A DNA stretch of 6,838 nucleotides from Clostridiales bacterium (GCA_021200075.1 JAJQGZ010000226.1:1-6838), one strand, 5' to 3'. Shown: positions 1 through 6,625, numbered from the stretch's first letter. Notes: generated from the sequence alone by a model not told the origin. Numbers and translations: made by a program.

Positions 1-981
1 ATATGTATCGCCGTTTAAATAATCGGTTAAAAATCTCATACCGCACTCAAGCGTCATAAGCTTTGCGGAAAAAGCGAGATTAGAGATTTCTTCGTCGGTC
101 AGACTTTCCCTCGCCTCGCTCAAAAAGCCCTTGGTATACGCTTCAAAATAATCGAGCATTATCTTAGCCTTTGAGCAGTCAACTTCGTCCTCCGCACAGG
201 CATTTGCGCCGAAGCGAATTGAATCGCCGAAATCGTAAAGTGCAAGACCCGGCATTACCGTATCGAGATCAATTACACATATAGCGTCGTTTGTTTTTTC
301 GTCAAACATAACATTGTTAAGCTTTGTGTCGTTATGAGTAACTCTGAGCGGAAGTCTGCCCTGCTCGGCAAGATTTACAAGCCTTGAGCAATCCACCTTT
401 CTGCTTTTTACAAATTCAATTTCCGCCGGGCACTTCTCGGCTCTGCCCTTTACATCAGCTTCAACCGCAGGGATAAATTCATTTTTATATCTCAAAGCGG
501 TATTGTGAAAATCGGGGATAGTCTCATTCAAGGTCTGAGCCGAAAAATCTGCGAGATAACGCTGAAATTTACCGAATGCCGAACCGCTTTTCATAAATAT
601 TTCGGGGCTGTCAACGCTGTCATAGCTCCTACTGTTTTCAACAAATCTGTACGCACGATAGCACGAGCCGTCGGTATCCTTATAATATTTTCCGCCATCC
701 GCCGTTTTGATGAAATGCAGGGTCTCTCTGCTCGGGTCACCGCCGTTTTTCCTTATCACATCACGAAGATATGATGTTACGGCAAAGACATTATCCATTA
801 AGCTGTCAATATCCTTAAACACATTATTGTTGAGCTTTTGCAAAACATATTTATGCCCGGTGCCGTCATACAAATACTCCGCAAGATATGTGGTGTTGAT
901 ATGACCCGAACCGAACTCACTGAATTTTATCAGCTCGCCCTTGAACTTAAACTGTTCAAGAATATTAACAATATCACCCAT
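1..981 (-). CDS. Phosphotransferase-fold sugar kinase, N-acetylhexosamine 1-kinase-like (3' end outside window)
   Basis: The frame is open for 327 codons from an ATG at 981 to the window edge, so the C-terminus is missing (family members are about 350-365 residues). The fold is that of the aminoglycoside phosphotransferase (APH) family. The catalytic loop is HNDTKLNN at residues 216-223, giving catalytic Asp218 and metal-ligand Asn223. It is followed by the metal-binding VIDLDTVMPG segment (235-244) and LYDFGDSIRFG (248-258). The HNDTK...IDLDT signature matches N-acetylhexosamine 1-kinase (NahK) better than drug-resistance enzymes; NahK makes GlcNAc/GalNAc-1-phosphate from ATP and the free sugar in the cytoplasm. 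The start is supported by a GGAGGGG Shine-Dalgarno 7 nt upstream. The gene has its own extended -10 promoter and a palindromic operator-like site in its leader. It is one of only two genes here with no reading-frame damage. The kinase family is secure; the exact substrate is inferred, and many relatives are simply labelled phosphotransferase. Confidence 0.85.
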   Translation of the reverse strand, partial: MGDIVNILEQFKFKGELIKFSEFGSGHINTTYLAEYLYDGTGHKYVLQKLNNNVFKDIDSLMDNVFAVTSYLRDVIRKNGGDPSRETLHFIKTADGGKYYKDTDGSCYRAYRFVENSRSYDSVDSPEIFMKSGSAFGKFQRYLADFSAQTLNETIPDFHNTALRYKNEFIPAVEADVKGRAEKCPAEIEFVKSRKVDCSRLVNLAEQGRLPLRVTHNDTKLNNVMFDEKTNDAICVIDLDTVMPGLALYDFGDSIRFGANACAEDEVDCSKAKIMLDYFEAYTKGFLSEARESLTDEEISNLAFSAKLMTLECGMRFLTDYLNGDTY

Positions 982-988
982 AGGTATT

Positions 989-995
989 CCCCTCC
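989..995 (-). promoter_or_regulatory. Ribosome binding site of the sugar kinase
   Basis: GGAGGGG on the minus strand lies 7 nt before the ATG at 981. It decides the start codon. It directly abuts the 17-nt palindrome at 996-1012, so protein bound there, or a hairpin formed there, could affect ribosome access. Confidence 0.85.
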
Positions 996-1012
996 GTGAA
1001 ACGCCGTTTCAC
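996..1012 (-). promoter_or_regulatory. 17-nt palindrome resembling a LacI/GalR-family operator
   Basis: The minus strand reads GTGAAACGGCGTTTCAC, a perfect inverted repeat with 8-bp arms and one central base. The GTGAAAC...GTTTCAC ends resemble known LacI/GalR-family operators, whose arms meet at a central CG. It lies downstream of the predicted start of transcription (near 1057) and immediately before the Shine-Dalgarno, a position suited to roadblock repression. As RNA it could instead form a 7-bp stem with a 3-nt loop. No regulator gene is visible in the window, so the binding protein is unknown. Confidence 0.55.
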
Positions 1013-1063
1013 TCAAATATTGATGCTCCCGGCAAAGCCCACAATAAAATATCTAATATTATT

Positions 1064-1092
1064 ATTTTATCACATACCGCAATAAATTGCAA
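1064..1092 (-). promoter_or_regulatory. Promoter of the sugar kinase (sigma-A type, extended -10)
   Basis: On the minus strand the -35 is TTGCAA (1087-1092), followed by a 17-nt spacer and a -10 of TAAAAT (1064-1069). A TG dinucleotide one base upstream of the -10 (1071-1072) makes it an extended -10. The predicted transcription start is near 1057, giving a leader of about 75 nt that carries the palindrome at 996-1012. Confidence 0.65.
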
Positions 1093-1122
1093 TACGGCTG
1101 AATTTTCGAGTTCAGATAAGTA

Positions 1123-1153
1123 AAAGCACAGAGAGTGGGAGCCTCCGTGCTTT
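1123..1153 (-). terminator. Putative intrinsic terminator after the leucine-rich-repeat gene
   Basis: AAAGCAC (1147-1153 read on the minus strand) pairs with GTGCTTT (1123-1129) in a 7-bp stem, with a 17-nt apical region that can add a GAG/CTC pairing. The stem is followed by a short, imperfect T tract (TTTTACTT). It lies about 32 nt beyond the TAA at 1185 and just upstream of the kinase promoter. It therefore separates the two transcription units. The weak T tract lowers confidence. Confidence 0.55.
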
Positions 1154-1167
1154 ATATTATTTATTGC

Positions 1168-1183
1168 TTCGGTTTATGCCGAA
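1168..1183 (-). repeat. Small inverted repeat just after the leucine-rich-repeat stop codon
   Basis: TTCGG and CCGAA arms (5 bp) flank a 6-nt loop. The repeat begins one base after the stop codon on the minus strand. No T tract follows it, so it is more likely a 3'-end stabilising hairpin, or part of a compound terminator with 1123-1153, than a terminator by itself. Confidence 0.35.
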
Positions 1184-1184
1184 A

Positions 1185-2283
1185 TTATTTTGCCGCAACC
1201 TTCTTAGGCGTTGACCATTTTGAAGGAACCTTAACGCTCTTGCCGGAAATTGTTACGGTCTTATATGTACGAACACGAACATAATAAGTCTGGTTTGAGC
1301 TCGGCTTTTTAACTGTAGCGGAATTTTTGGAATTTTTATCTACAGTTTTTGTTGTGGTTGTTTTTTTGCGGTAAAGTTCTTAGATGTACTGTACTGAACC
1401 TGATAGCCGGAGATATTGCTCTTCTTGCTCCAGTTAATCTTAAATTCGCTTGTGGAATTTTTGATATTCTGAACCTTTGTGGTCTTAGTTAAGTTGAGAG
1501 CAATTACGGTAATATTACCTTTGCCGACAGCCTTTATGCTTGTTCCGACAGATACATTTACGCTCTTGCAGCCCTTGAATGCATAATCGCCTACTGTTGT
1601 AACGCTGTTAGGCAATTTTACACTGCCGAGGCTTGTGCAGGAAGCGAAAGCATAATTGCCTACGGTCTTAACACTGTTGCCGATTGTTACGGTTTTGAGG
1701 CTTGTACAATCAGAGAACTGATTGTTCTTGATGCTTGTAACACCGTTGCCGATAACAACCTTTGTAAGATTTGTATTGCCTTTAAACTCAAAGCCGTTCA
1801 GGTTAGTTACACCGTTACCGGTTTTAACGGTTGTTACGCTTGTGCAACCGGAAAAGCACCTGCTTTTATCGTGGTAACACTATCGGGAATATCAATGGTT
1901 TTAAGGCTTGTACAGCCGTAGAAAGCATTTGCCTGAATTGTCTTTACTCCGTTGCCGAAATCTACACTTGTAAGATTTACACAGCCGTAGAAAGCATTTG
2001 CTTTAATCTCAGTAACGGTATCGGGAAGAGCAACGGTCTTTACGGAAGAAGCGAAGCCGGAAATGCTGACAACGGTTTTACTGTCAACGGTTGACGAAAC
2101 GCTTACATTGGTACTTGTTCCCTTGTATTGAGTAATCTCAACACCGCCCGAAACAGCCGTATATTCCCAATTTCCTGTGGAATCCGTAATGGCGCCGTCA
2201 CCTGCATAGGCGGATAATACCGACCCTGCGGTAACTGTAAGTAACATAGCTAATGATAGAAATATGCTTAATAATTTTTTCAT
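1185..2283 (-). CDS. Secreted BspA-type leucine-rich-repeat protein with C-terminal Fn3-like domain (frame interrupted twice)
   Basis: With two one-base gaps repaired the gene encodes 366 residues. Residues 1-27 are a signal peptide (MKK, a hydrophobic core, then AYA before Gly28). Residues 76-245 hold seven repeats of the LRR_5/BspA type (AFxGCTSLKTVxIPxSVT) with an exact 23-residue period: the conserved Phe falls at 98, 121, 144, 167, 190, 213 and 236. Residues 262-366 look like an Fn3-type domain of gut-clostridial surface proteins (INWSKKSNISGYQVQYSTS, then YYVRVRTY and KWSTPKKV). The protein is probably extracellular; the family mediates adhesion or binding, and the ligand is unknown. 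No sortase or transmembrane anchor is seen. As written, the frame breaks near 1852-1855 (four T where five are needed on the coding strand) and again at 1361-1367 (seven A where eight are needed). The true end is TAA at 1185-1187. A GGAG at 2293-2296 supports the start. Confidence 0.8.
1912..2001. repeat. Tandem 69-bp repeat units inside the leucine-rich-repeat gene
   Basis: The stretches at 1912-1932 and 1981-2001 are identical over 21 bases and lie exactly 69 bp apart, which is one 23-residue leucine-rich repeat. They encode the matching ANAFYGC segments of repeats 1 and 2. Other repeats in the array are similar but more diverged at the DNA level. Such near-identity allows slippage or recombination to change repeat number. 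Confidence 0.75.
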
Positions 2284-2313
2284 CTTTTTACACTCCTTTT
2301 TTTAATGTTTAAT

Positions 2314-2342
2314 TTATTATGGTTTTACTCCCACTAAAACAA
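2314..2342 (-). promoter_or_regulatory. Weak candidate promoter and inverted repeat before the leucine-rich-repeat gene
   Basis: The 88-nt gap 2284-2371 is very AT-rich. On the minus strand TTGTTT (2337-2342), a 17-nt spacer and TAATAA (2314-2319) could be a poor sigma-A promoter; CATAAT (2316-2321) is an alternative -10 with a short spacer. An inverted repeat, GTTTTA/TAAAAC (2322-2327 and 2335-2340, 7-nt loop), fills the spacer and could be an operator. No terminator for the upstream zinc-ribbon gene is evident, so read-through is also possible. Confidence 0.3.
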
Positions 2343-2371
2343 TTAAAATTAAGTATCGCCGAATATTAAAA

Positions 2372-2797
2372 TTAAAATTCAGCCATAAGAGGTCTGCCGT
2401 AAGCATCGAATTTTGTAGACCCGGAAAACAGCTTGACAGTCTCCACCATATTTATAATTTCAACAATAAACAAAAGAATAGCACCTATACCGAAAATCCA
2501 AGATGTACAAATGCCGACAATGAACATAATTATACAGTTCTTGCCCTTATCGTTCATCCCCCTGTAAAAATAGCCTAAGCCGAGAAGCGGAATGAACAGG
2601 TGCAAAAGCCCGGCAATATATGCTGACCTCGGCTTGCCGGATGTCTGCTGTGTTTCCTGCATTACCGACTGCATTTGCGGAATGCCCTGCGGCTGATAAT
2701 ATGCACCCTGTGGCGGCTGCTGTGACATATTCGCCGGAGTACCGCAATACGGGCAAACATCACTGTTGTGTTCTCTGTTGCAATTACTGCAAATCAT
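2372..2797 (-). CDS. Zinc-ribbon, TM2-like small membrane protein
   Basis: An intact 141-residue protein. The N-terminus is a zinc ribbon with two CxxC knuckles: Cys3/Cys6 and Cys15/Cys18. Residues 24-54 form a Gln/Pro/Met-rich, low-complexity linker. Residues 55-125 contain two hydrophobic segments (about 58-77 and 88-114) separated by GYFYRGMNDKGK, the arrangement of the TM2 domain family (helix, turn with FY-x-G, helix). The short C-terminal tail is polar. It probably sits in the cytoplasmic membrane with the ribbon in the cytoplasm. Families of this architecture are common in Clostridia and have no firmly assigned function, so I give none. The start is fixed by a GAGGAGG Shine-Dalgarno 8 nt upstream. 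A fully consensus promoter drives it alone, suggesting strong expression. The frame is undamaged. Confidence 0.85.
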   Translation of the reverse strand: MICSNCNREHNSDVCPYCGTPANMSQQPPQGAYYQPQGIPQMQSVMQETQQTSGKPRSAYIAGLLHLFIPLLGLGYFYRGMNDKGKNCIIMFIVGICTSWIFGIGAILLFIVEIINMVETVKLFSGSTKFDAYGRPLMAEF

Positions 2798-2805
2798 TTT
2801 CGTTT

Positions 2806-2812
2806 CCTCCTC
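2806..2812 (-). promoter_or_regulatory. Ribosome binding site of the zinc-ribbon gene
   Basis: GAGGAGG on the minus strand lies 8 nt upstream of the ATG at 2797. It is close to perfect anti-Shine-Dalgarno complementarity and fixes the start. Confidence 0.85.
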
Positions 2813-2829
2813 TTTAAAGCTCCGCTGAA

Positions 2830-2876
2830 TTGCAAAGCCTTTAAATTTTTATTCGGCTTTTGCAATCAATAAAGCC
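2830..2876 (-). promoter_or_regulatory. Leader with two mutually exclusive hairpins before the zinc-ribbon gene
   Basis: Three segments of the leader can pair in two ways. GGCTTT at the predicted 5' end (2871-2876) can pair with AAAGCC inside segment two (2855-2860). Alternatively segment two, TTGCAAAAGCC (2855-2865), can pair with GGCTTTGCAA (2830-2839), a 10-bp stem with one bulged base. The pairings compete for segment two. Neither is followed by a T tract, so transcription attenuation is not obvious; effects on RNA stability or translation are possible. Function is inferred from base pairing only. Confidence 0.35.
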
Positions 2877-2882
2877 ATAAAT

Positions 2883-2911
2883 ATTATAACAAATATGTAA
2901 AATTATGTCAA
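2883..2911 (-). promoter_or_regulatory. Fully consensus sigma-A promoter with extended -10 (zinc-ribbon gene)
   Basis: On the minus strand the -35 is TTGACA (2906-2911), the spacer is exactly 17 nt and the -10 is TATAAT (2883-2888). A TG lies one base upstream of the -10. Every recognised element matches the consensus. The predicted transcription start is near 2876, giving a leader of about 79 nt. It lies just beyond the restored end of the LUD gene. Confidence 0.9.
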
Positions 2912-2945
2912 CTTGTATTTGTTTGCTCCACACAGACTGACGGGC

Positions 2946-3592
2946 TTAATAGCCGAGGATTCGTTTACGATAATCACTTTTATCCTGTCCTTGTGCCGCT
3001 GGCGGGCGGAGATGACATAATTACAGCAAATTCTGCTGTCGCCGAAACAACCGTCGCAGATGAACGGCTCGTCCTTTTAAAGCGATATACACTCTCCTGT
3101 CTTGTTACAGGGAGTGTTCATATTAAGCCTCTTTGTATTCATCGGGGCGGAAATTTGCTTAACTCTCTTAACTGCTTCGTCAATATCAGGCACTATTTTA
3201 TTGACGCCGACTATCGTGATAACCTGCTTGGGGCCGTAAACAATGCAGGCAACTCGGTTTGAATTGCCGTCAACATTGTAAAGCTCGCCGTTTTGGGTGA
3301 CGGCATTTGCCGAACAGAAAAATGTGTCGCAACCGAATGCGCGAATATATGCCTGACGAAGCTCCTCTCCGTCAAGTCCTGTGCGGTCGATATAATCATA
3401 ATCGCCGCTTGAAAGCAGGGAGATAACGCCCGTCTGCTTTAATGTTTTCGAGCCGCCGTGTGAAATGCTCTCGCCCTTATTCAAAAGTGATTTCACAATT
3501 GGCAGAACCTCGTCAATGCTCTCGGCATAATACGACTTCATATTATTCTTTTCAAGATTTTTCATAGTCTCTTTGACTTTTTCATCAATCAT
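2946..3592 (-). CDS. LUD-domain (LutC/YkgG, DUF162-type) protein, interrupted by an in-frame TAA
   Basis: The start is the ATG at 3592, with AGGAG upstream; in-frame codons further upstream overlap the glycosidase gene and do not look like this family. The protein has the LUD fold of stand-alone clostridial members: SHGGSKTLKQTGVI (44-57), an Asn/Asp-rich core NAVTQNGELYNVDGNSNRV (96-114), YGPKQVITIVGVNKIV (119-134) and NTKRLNMNTPC (152-162). LutC relatives take part in lactate oxidation, but lone LUD proteins have no settled role. As read, TAA at 3077-3079 ends it at 171 residues. The same frame continues with family-typical ICDGC...RICCNYVISARQRHKDRIKV, so the Cys-rich tail (Cys162, 168, 179, 182, 189, 190; perhaps metal or Fe-S binding) is cut off. 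One missing base near 2957-2958 would restore the usual VNESLGY ending at TAA 2946-2948, giving 215 residues. The gene follows the glycosidase gene after only 13 nt, so they are probably co-transcribed. Confidence 0.75.
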
Positions 3593-3605
3593 CGTTATTC
3601 TCCTT

Positions 3606-4839
3606 TTATTCGGCGGTTGTTGACGAGGCGGAATCGGTACTGTATGATGAATTTGTATCAGCCTCAATCAAACCGTATTTTATTTTTGTCATCAGAATCC
3701 TTGTAATGGAATCCTCAATTTGCGAAAGCTCTATCCTGCCCTCTTCGACAGCGGCTGCTATCGCCCTGAGTTGCACGCCGACATCGGTTGCGCAGAGCAT
3801 ATCGTTGCCGCCGAGAACAGCCTGAACCGCAACTTCTCCTTTATCACCGTCAACATAATCCCTGACGCCGCTCATACCGAGACCGTCGCAGACAATTATG
3901 CCGTTGTATCCCATTTCTTCCCTGATATAATCGTGGAGCTTCACCGAAAGAGAAGCGGGAACTCCCTCGTCAAAATCATTGATTATATTGTGAGACACCA
4001 TAACGAAAGGAGCATCGGCTTCAACAGCGGCTTTAAACGGAAGAAGGTCTCTTTCCTCAAAGCTTTCCCAGCTCCTTTCGTCAACGCTTGTACCCGTGTG
4101 GGTGTTTGAATTGTTGCCGTAGCCGGGGAAGTGCTTTACACAGGAGAGGAAATTTTTACTGTTCATAGTTGTTACAACATTGCTCACATATTCACTGACA
4201 GCGTCAGCATCAGTTAAAAAAGCTCTGTCGTAGATATAATCGGATCGTGAATACGGAACATCGGCAACAGGAGCCAATACTATATTAATACCGAGGTCGG
4301 TTAAAAACTCGCTCTTATCCTCGGCGTCGGCAATAACGGCGTCCCAACCTCCGCTTTGATAAAGGCTGTACCCGGATGCAAAGGGTTCGTCCCTGTACTG
4401 ACTGTATTAGAAAACACGATTAACGCTTCCGCCCTCCTCGTCAACGGCAATAAAAGCCGTAATTTTTGCCGCAGACTGATACTCTGCTATTTCCTCCCTT
4501 GTTTCCTCGGGAGTTGAATTTTCAAAATTACGGGAAAACATAATATACCCGCCGAACTGCCACTTTTCCATTTTTTTCAAGCGGTTCTTCCTTTGGAATA
4601 TAATAAAGGAGCATTTGACCGACCTTTTCGTAAAGGGTCATATCCTCTATCATTTCACGAGCCTGCCGTTCTACAGGGTCGGGATATTGTATTTGAGTAG
4701 TCTGCTCCTCGGTGACTGTGGTTTGAGAGCTTTCCTCCGATTCGGTTTTGTCAGAATATATCAGCAGAGAATCGTAAATAAGAATTACCACTAATATAAC
4801 GGCAAGAACGGATATTGTGATTTTATAGCCTTTTTTCAT
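3606..4839 (-). CDS. nagZ: Membrane-anchored family 3 beta-N-acetylhexosaminidase, NagZ-like (frameshift plus in-frame stop)
   Basis: The restored protein is 410 residues. Residues 1-28 are a hydrophobic anchor or uncleaved signal peptide, then a Ser/Thr/Glu-rich spacer (29-55). The glycoside hydrolase family 3 barrel follows: AVDEEGG (131-137), KHFPGYG (235-241), THTG (246-249) and the nucleophile motif IIVCDGLGM (314-322, Asp318). It should act outside the membrane, releasing GlcNAc from muropeptides or other beta-GlcNAc glycans by the retaining NagZ mechanism with a His general acid/base (His247). The residue two before this His is Asn245 where NagZ usually has Asp. The frame breaks at the seven-T run 4571-4577 (one base too many), and TAA at 4407-4409 falls just after the conserved VDEEGG-x-V-x-RV motif. 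The reading frame is otherwise continuous to TAA 3606-3608. The Shine-Dalgarno is weak (GGAAG near 4852-4856). The LUD gene follows directly; comM lies 103 nt upstream. Confidence 0.8.
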
Positions 4840-4911
4840 ATAATCAATTCACTTCCAATTAAAATCTTAGCGGATTATCCGTATATTTTGATAGCGGAAC
4901 AGATATTAATA

Positions 4912-4941
4912 ATCAAAACTCCGTCCAATATTTCCTGTCAA
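4912..4941 (-). promoter_or_regulatory. Possible promoter of the glycosidase-LUD pair
   Basis: In the 103-nt gap between comM and the glycosidase gene the minus strand has a perfect TTGACA (4936-4941) directly after the comM stop. The best -10 is TTTGAT (4912-4917) with an 18-nt spacer, only four of six matches. No terminator hairpin with a T tract is seen in the gap, so read-through from comM is equally possible. Confidence 0.35.
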
Positions 4942-4942
4942 G

Positions 4943-6442
4943 CTAGCGGTGCTGCAACGCTTCAGCAATATGATCAACGGTTATTGATTCGCTACCCTTA
5001 AGGTCGGCAATAGTCCTTGCTATTCTTAAAATTTTGTCGTAAGCACGGGCGGAAAGACCGAGCTTTTTAAAGCTTGCTTTAGGGAGTTTATTTGCCGACG
5101 GAGAAAGCACGCAGTAATCCTTTGTTATCTGAGGCGTCATCTTGGCATTACAGCTGACGGAGGTTGATTCAAAACGCTTTCGCTGAATTTCCCTTGCACG
5201 GTTCACCCGTTCTTTTATAGCGGCGCTCTTTTCCTCATTTGCTTTGCCGGAGAGCTGTTCGTATTCCACGGGCGCAACCTCGATATGTATATCAATTCTG
5301 TCAAGAATCGGGCCGGACACCTTATCCATATATTTTTTCTTTGCCGCGGCGGTGCAGTGGCATTCCCTTGTGGGATGACCGTAATATCCGCACGGACATG
5401 GATTCATCGCCGCAATCAGCATAACATTTGACGGATAGGAAACCGAGCCTGCCGTGCGTGAAATATTGACAACGGAATCCTCTAACGGCTGACGCATAGA
5501 TTCCTTTGCCCTGCGGTCAAATTCGGGAAATTCGTCCATAAATATTACGCCGTTATGAGCAAGGCTTATTTCGCCAGGTCTCGGGTTTGCTCCGCCGCCG
5601 GTAAGCGCCTGAGCGGAAACCGTATGGTGAGGAGAACGAAACGGTCTTTTATCAATAAGTGCCTGACCCTCCGGTATGGCTCCGGCTATTGAATATATAT
5701 TTGTCGTCTCCAACTTTTCGTCAAATGTCATATCGGGCAGAATTGTGGGAATCCGCTTTGCAAGCATAGATTTACCCGAACCCGGAGGGCCTATCATAAG
5801 ACAGTTATGACCGCCTGCGGCCGCAATCTCGAGTGCTCTTTTAGCTTCGCTCTGACCCTTGACATCGGCAAAATCCACATCGTAAAACGACGGAGTATTT
5901 ATTAAATTCTCGCTTTGCGCCGGTAATATTTTCTTCTCCCCGGTCAAATGCTTTATCACATCAAAAACATTGGCGACGGGCAAGACTTCTATGCCAATCG
6001 GCATGCCGCCCTCCAAGGAATTGCCCTTTGGGATAAAGACGGTATGAATTTTACTTTCCTTAGCTTTGATAAGCATAGGAAGCACACCGTTTACCCTGCG
6101 GATTTCTCCGTCAAGGGAAAGTTGCCTATAAATGCACAGCCCCTTGTATCCGCTTTTAGCTGACCCGACGCTTTCATTATTGATATAAATACCAGCAAAT
6201 CGTACAGCACACCCTCTTTTTTTATATCTGCGGGAGCAATATTGACCGTTATCCTTGACGCAAGAAAGGTAAAATGACTGTTTTTCATAGACGCTCTTAC
6301 TCTTTCCCTGCTTTCCCTGACCGCCGTATCGGGCAGACCGACAAGGTCAAACCTCGGTATTCCACGGCTGATGTCACATTCAACAGTAACAGTGAACGAG
6401 GAAAGACCGAATATTCCGAGGCTTCTGACTTTTTGAAAACAT
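4943..6442 (-). CDS. comM: ComM/YifB family Mg-chelatase-like AAA+ ATPase (two one-base frame errors)
   Basis: The restored protein has 499 residues, normal for the family (about 500-510). Residues 1-160 form the N-terminal Lon-protease-like ChlI domain (VECDISRGIPRFDLVGLPD, then RITVNIAPADIKKEG). The AAA+ core has Walker A GPPGSGKS (about 218-225), Walker B VIFMDE (about 299-304) and the Cys-rich signature NPCPCGYYGHPTRECHC (about 347-363). The C-terminal Mg_chelatase_C region ends in SITVDHIAEALQHR. ComM is a cytoplasmic hexameric helicase that promotes branch migration during natural transformation; whether this host is competent is unknown. The start ATG at 6442 (GGAG upstream) needs one base removed from the five-T run 6430-6434 to give the usual MFSKVRSLG opening. 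A second error near 6118-6120, one base missing, separates the N-terminal domain from the rest; it falls between CAFIG and LDGEIRRVNG. From about 6117 to TAG 4943-4945 the frame is intact. Confidence 0.88.
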
Positions 6443-6526
6443 AATTATCTCCGTATTGCCTGCTGTCGGATTGAGTCGAGAGAGACTTTTGTGGCAGTGT
6501 TTAACAAATTGATTACTTTTTGTTTA

Positions 6527-6555
6527 ATTTTAACACAAAATAATGATATTGACAA
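6527..6555 (-). promoter_or_regulatory. comM promoter, overlapping the divergent mutase promoter
   Basis: On the minus strand the -35 is TTGTCA (6550-6555), the spacer is 17 nt and the -10 is TAAAAT (6527-6532). Each hexamer has five of six consensus matches. The predicted start is near 6520, giving a leader of about 78 nt to the ATG at 6442. Its -35 shares five bases with the -35 of the opposite promoter. Confidence 0.7.
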
Positions 6556-6577
6556 TATATTTTATTCGGTTTAAAAT
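6549..6577 (+). promoter_or_regulatory. Phospho-sugar mutase promoter (sigma-A type)
   Basis: On the plus strand the -35 is a perfect TTGACA (6549-6554), the spacer is 17 nt and the -10 is TAAAAT (6572-6577), five of six. The predicted transcription start is near 6584, leaving a leader of about 40 nt before the ATG at 6626. Confidence 0.8.
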
Positions 6578-6625
6578 AAACATATAGGTACATTATTCCA
6601 AACAACATTTTCAAAGAAGCTTTTT

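Noticed and set aside
505..1123. Plus-strand open frames opposite the sugar kinase
   Set aside because: They lie antisense to a complete, motif-bearing kinase frame and its leader. Their products have no recognisable features and no good ribosome binding sites.
1361..1855. Homopolymer phase variation of the surface protein
   Set aside because: The runs are only four and seven bases, and the same kind of lesion affects comM and the mutase, which are not phase-variable genes; kept only as a remote possibility.
1831..2094. Plus-strand open frame of 87 codons with repeated Cys/Ser pattern
   Set aside because: It is the antisense shadow of the leucine-rich repeats; its apparent repetition is the 69-bp period seen from the other strand.
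2547..3399. Several 60-90 codon frames on both strands around the zinc-ribbon and LUD genes
   Set aside because: They overlap genes with clear families, strong start signals and conserved motifs.
3720..4109. Plus-strand 129-codon open frame
   Set aside because: It is antisense to the family 3 glycosidase catalytic region, with no family resemblance and no ribosome binding site.
3077..4409. Alternative genetic code or stop-codon readthrough to explain the in-frame TAA codons
   Set aside because: TAA is the natural end of several genes here (1185, 2372, 3606), and nearby single-base indels offer a simpler common cause.
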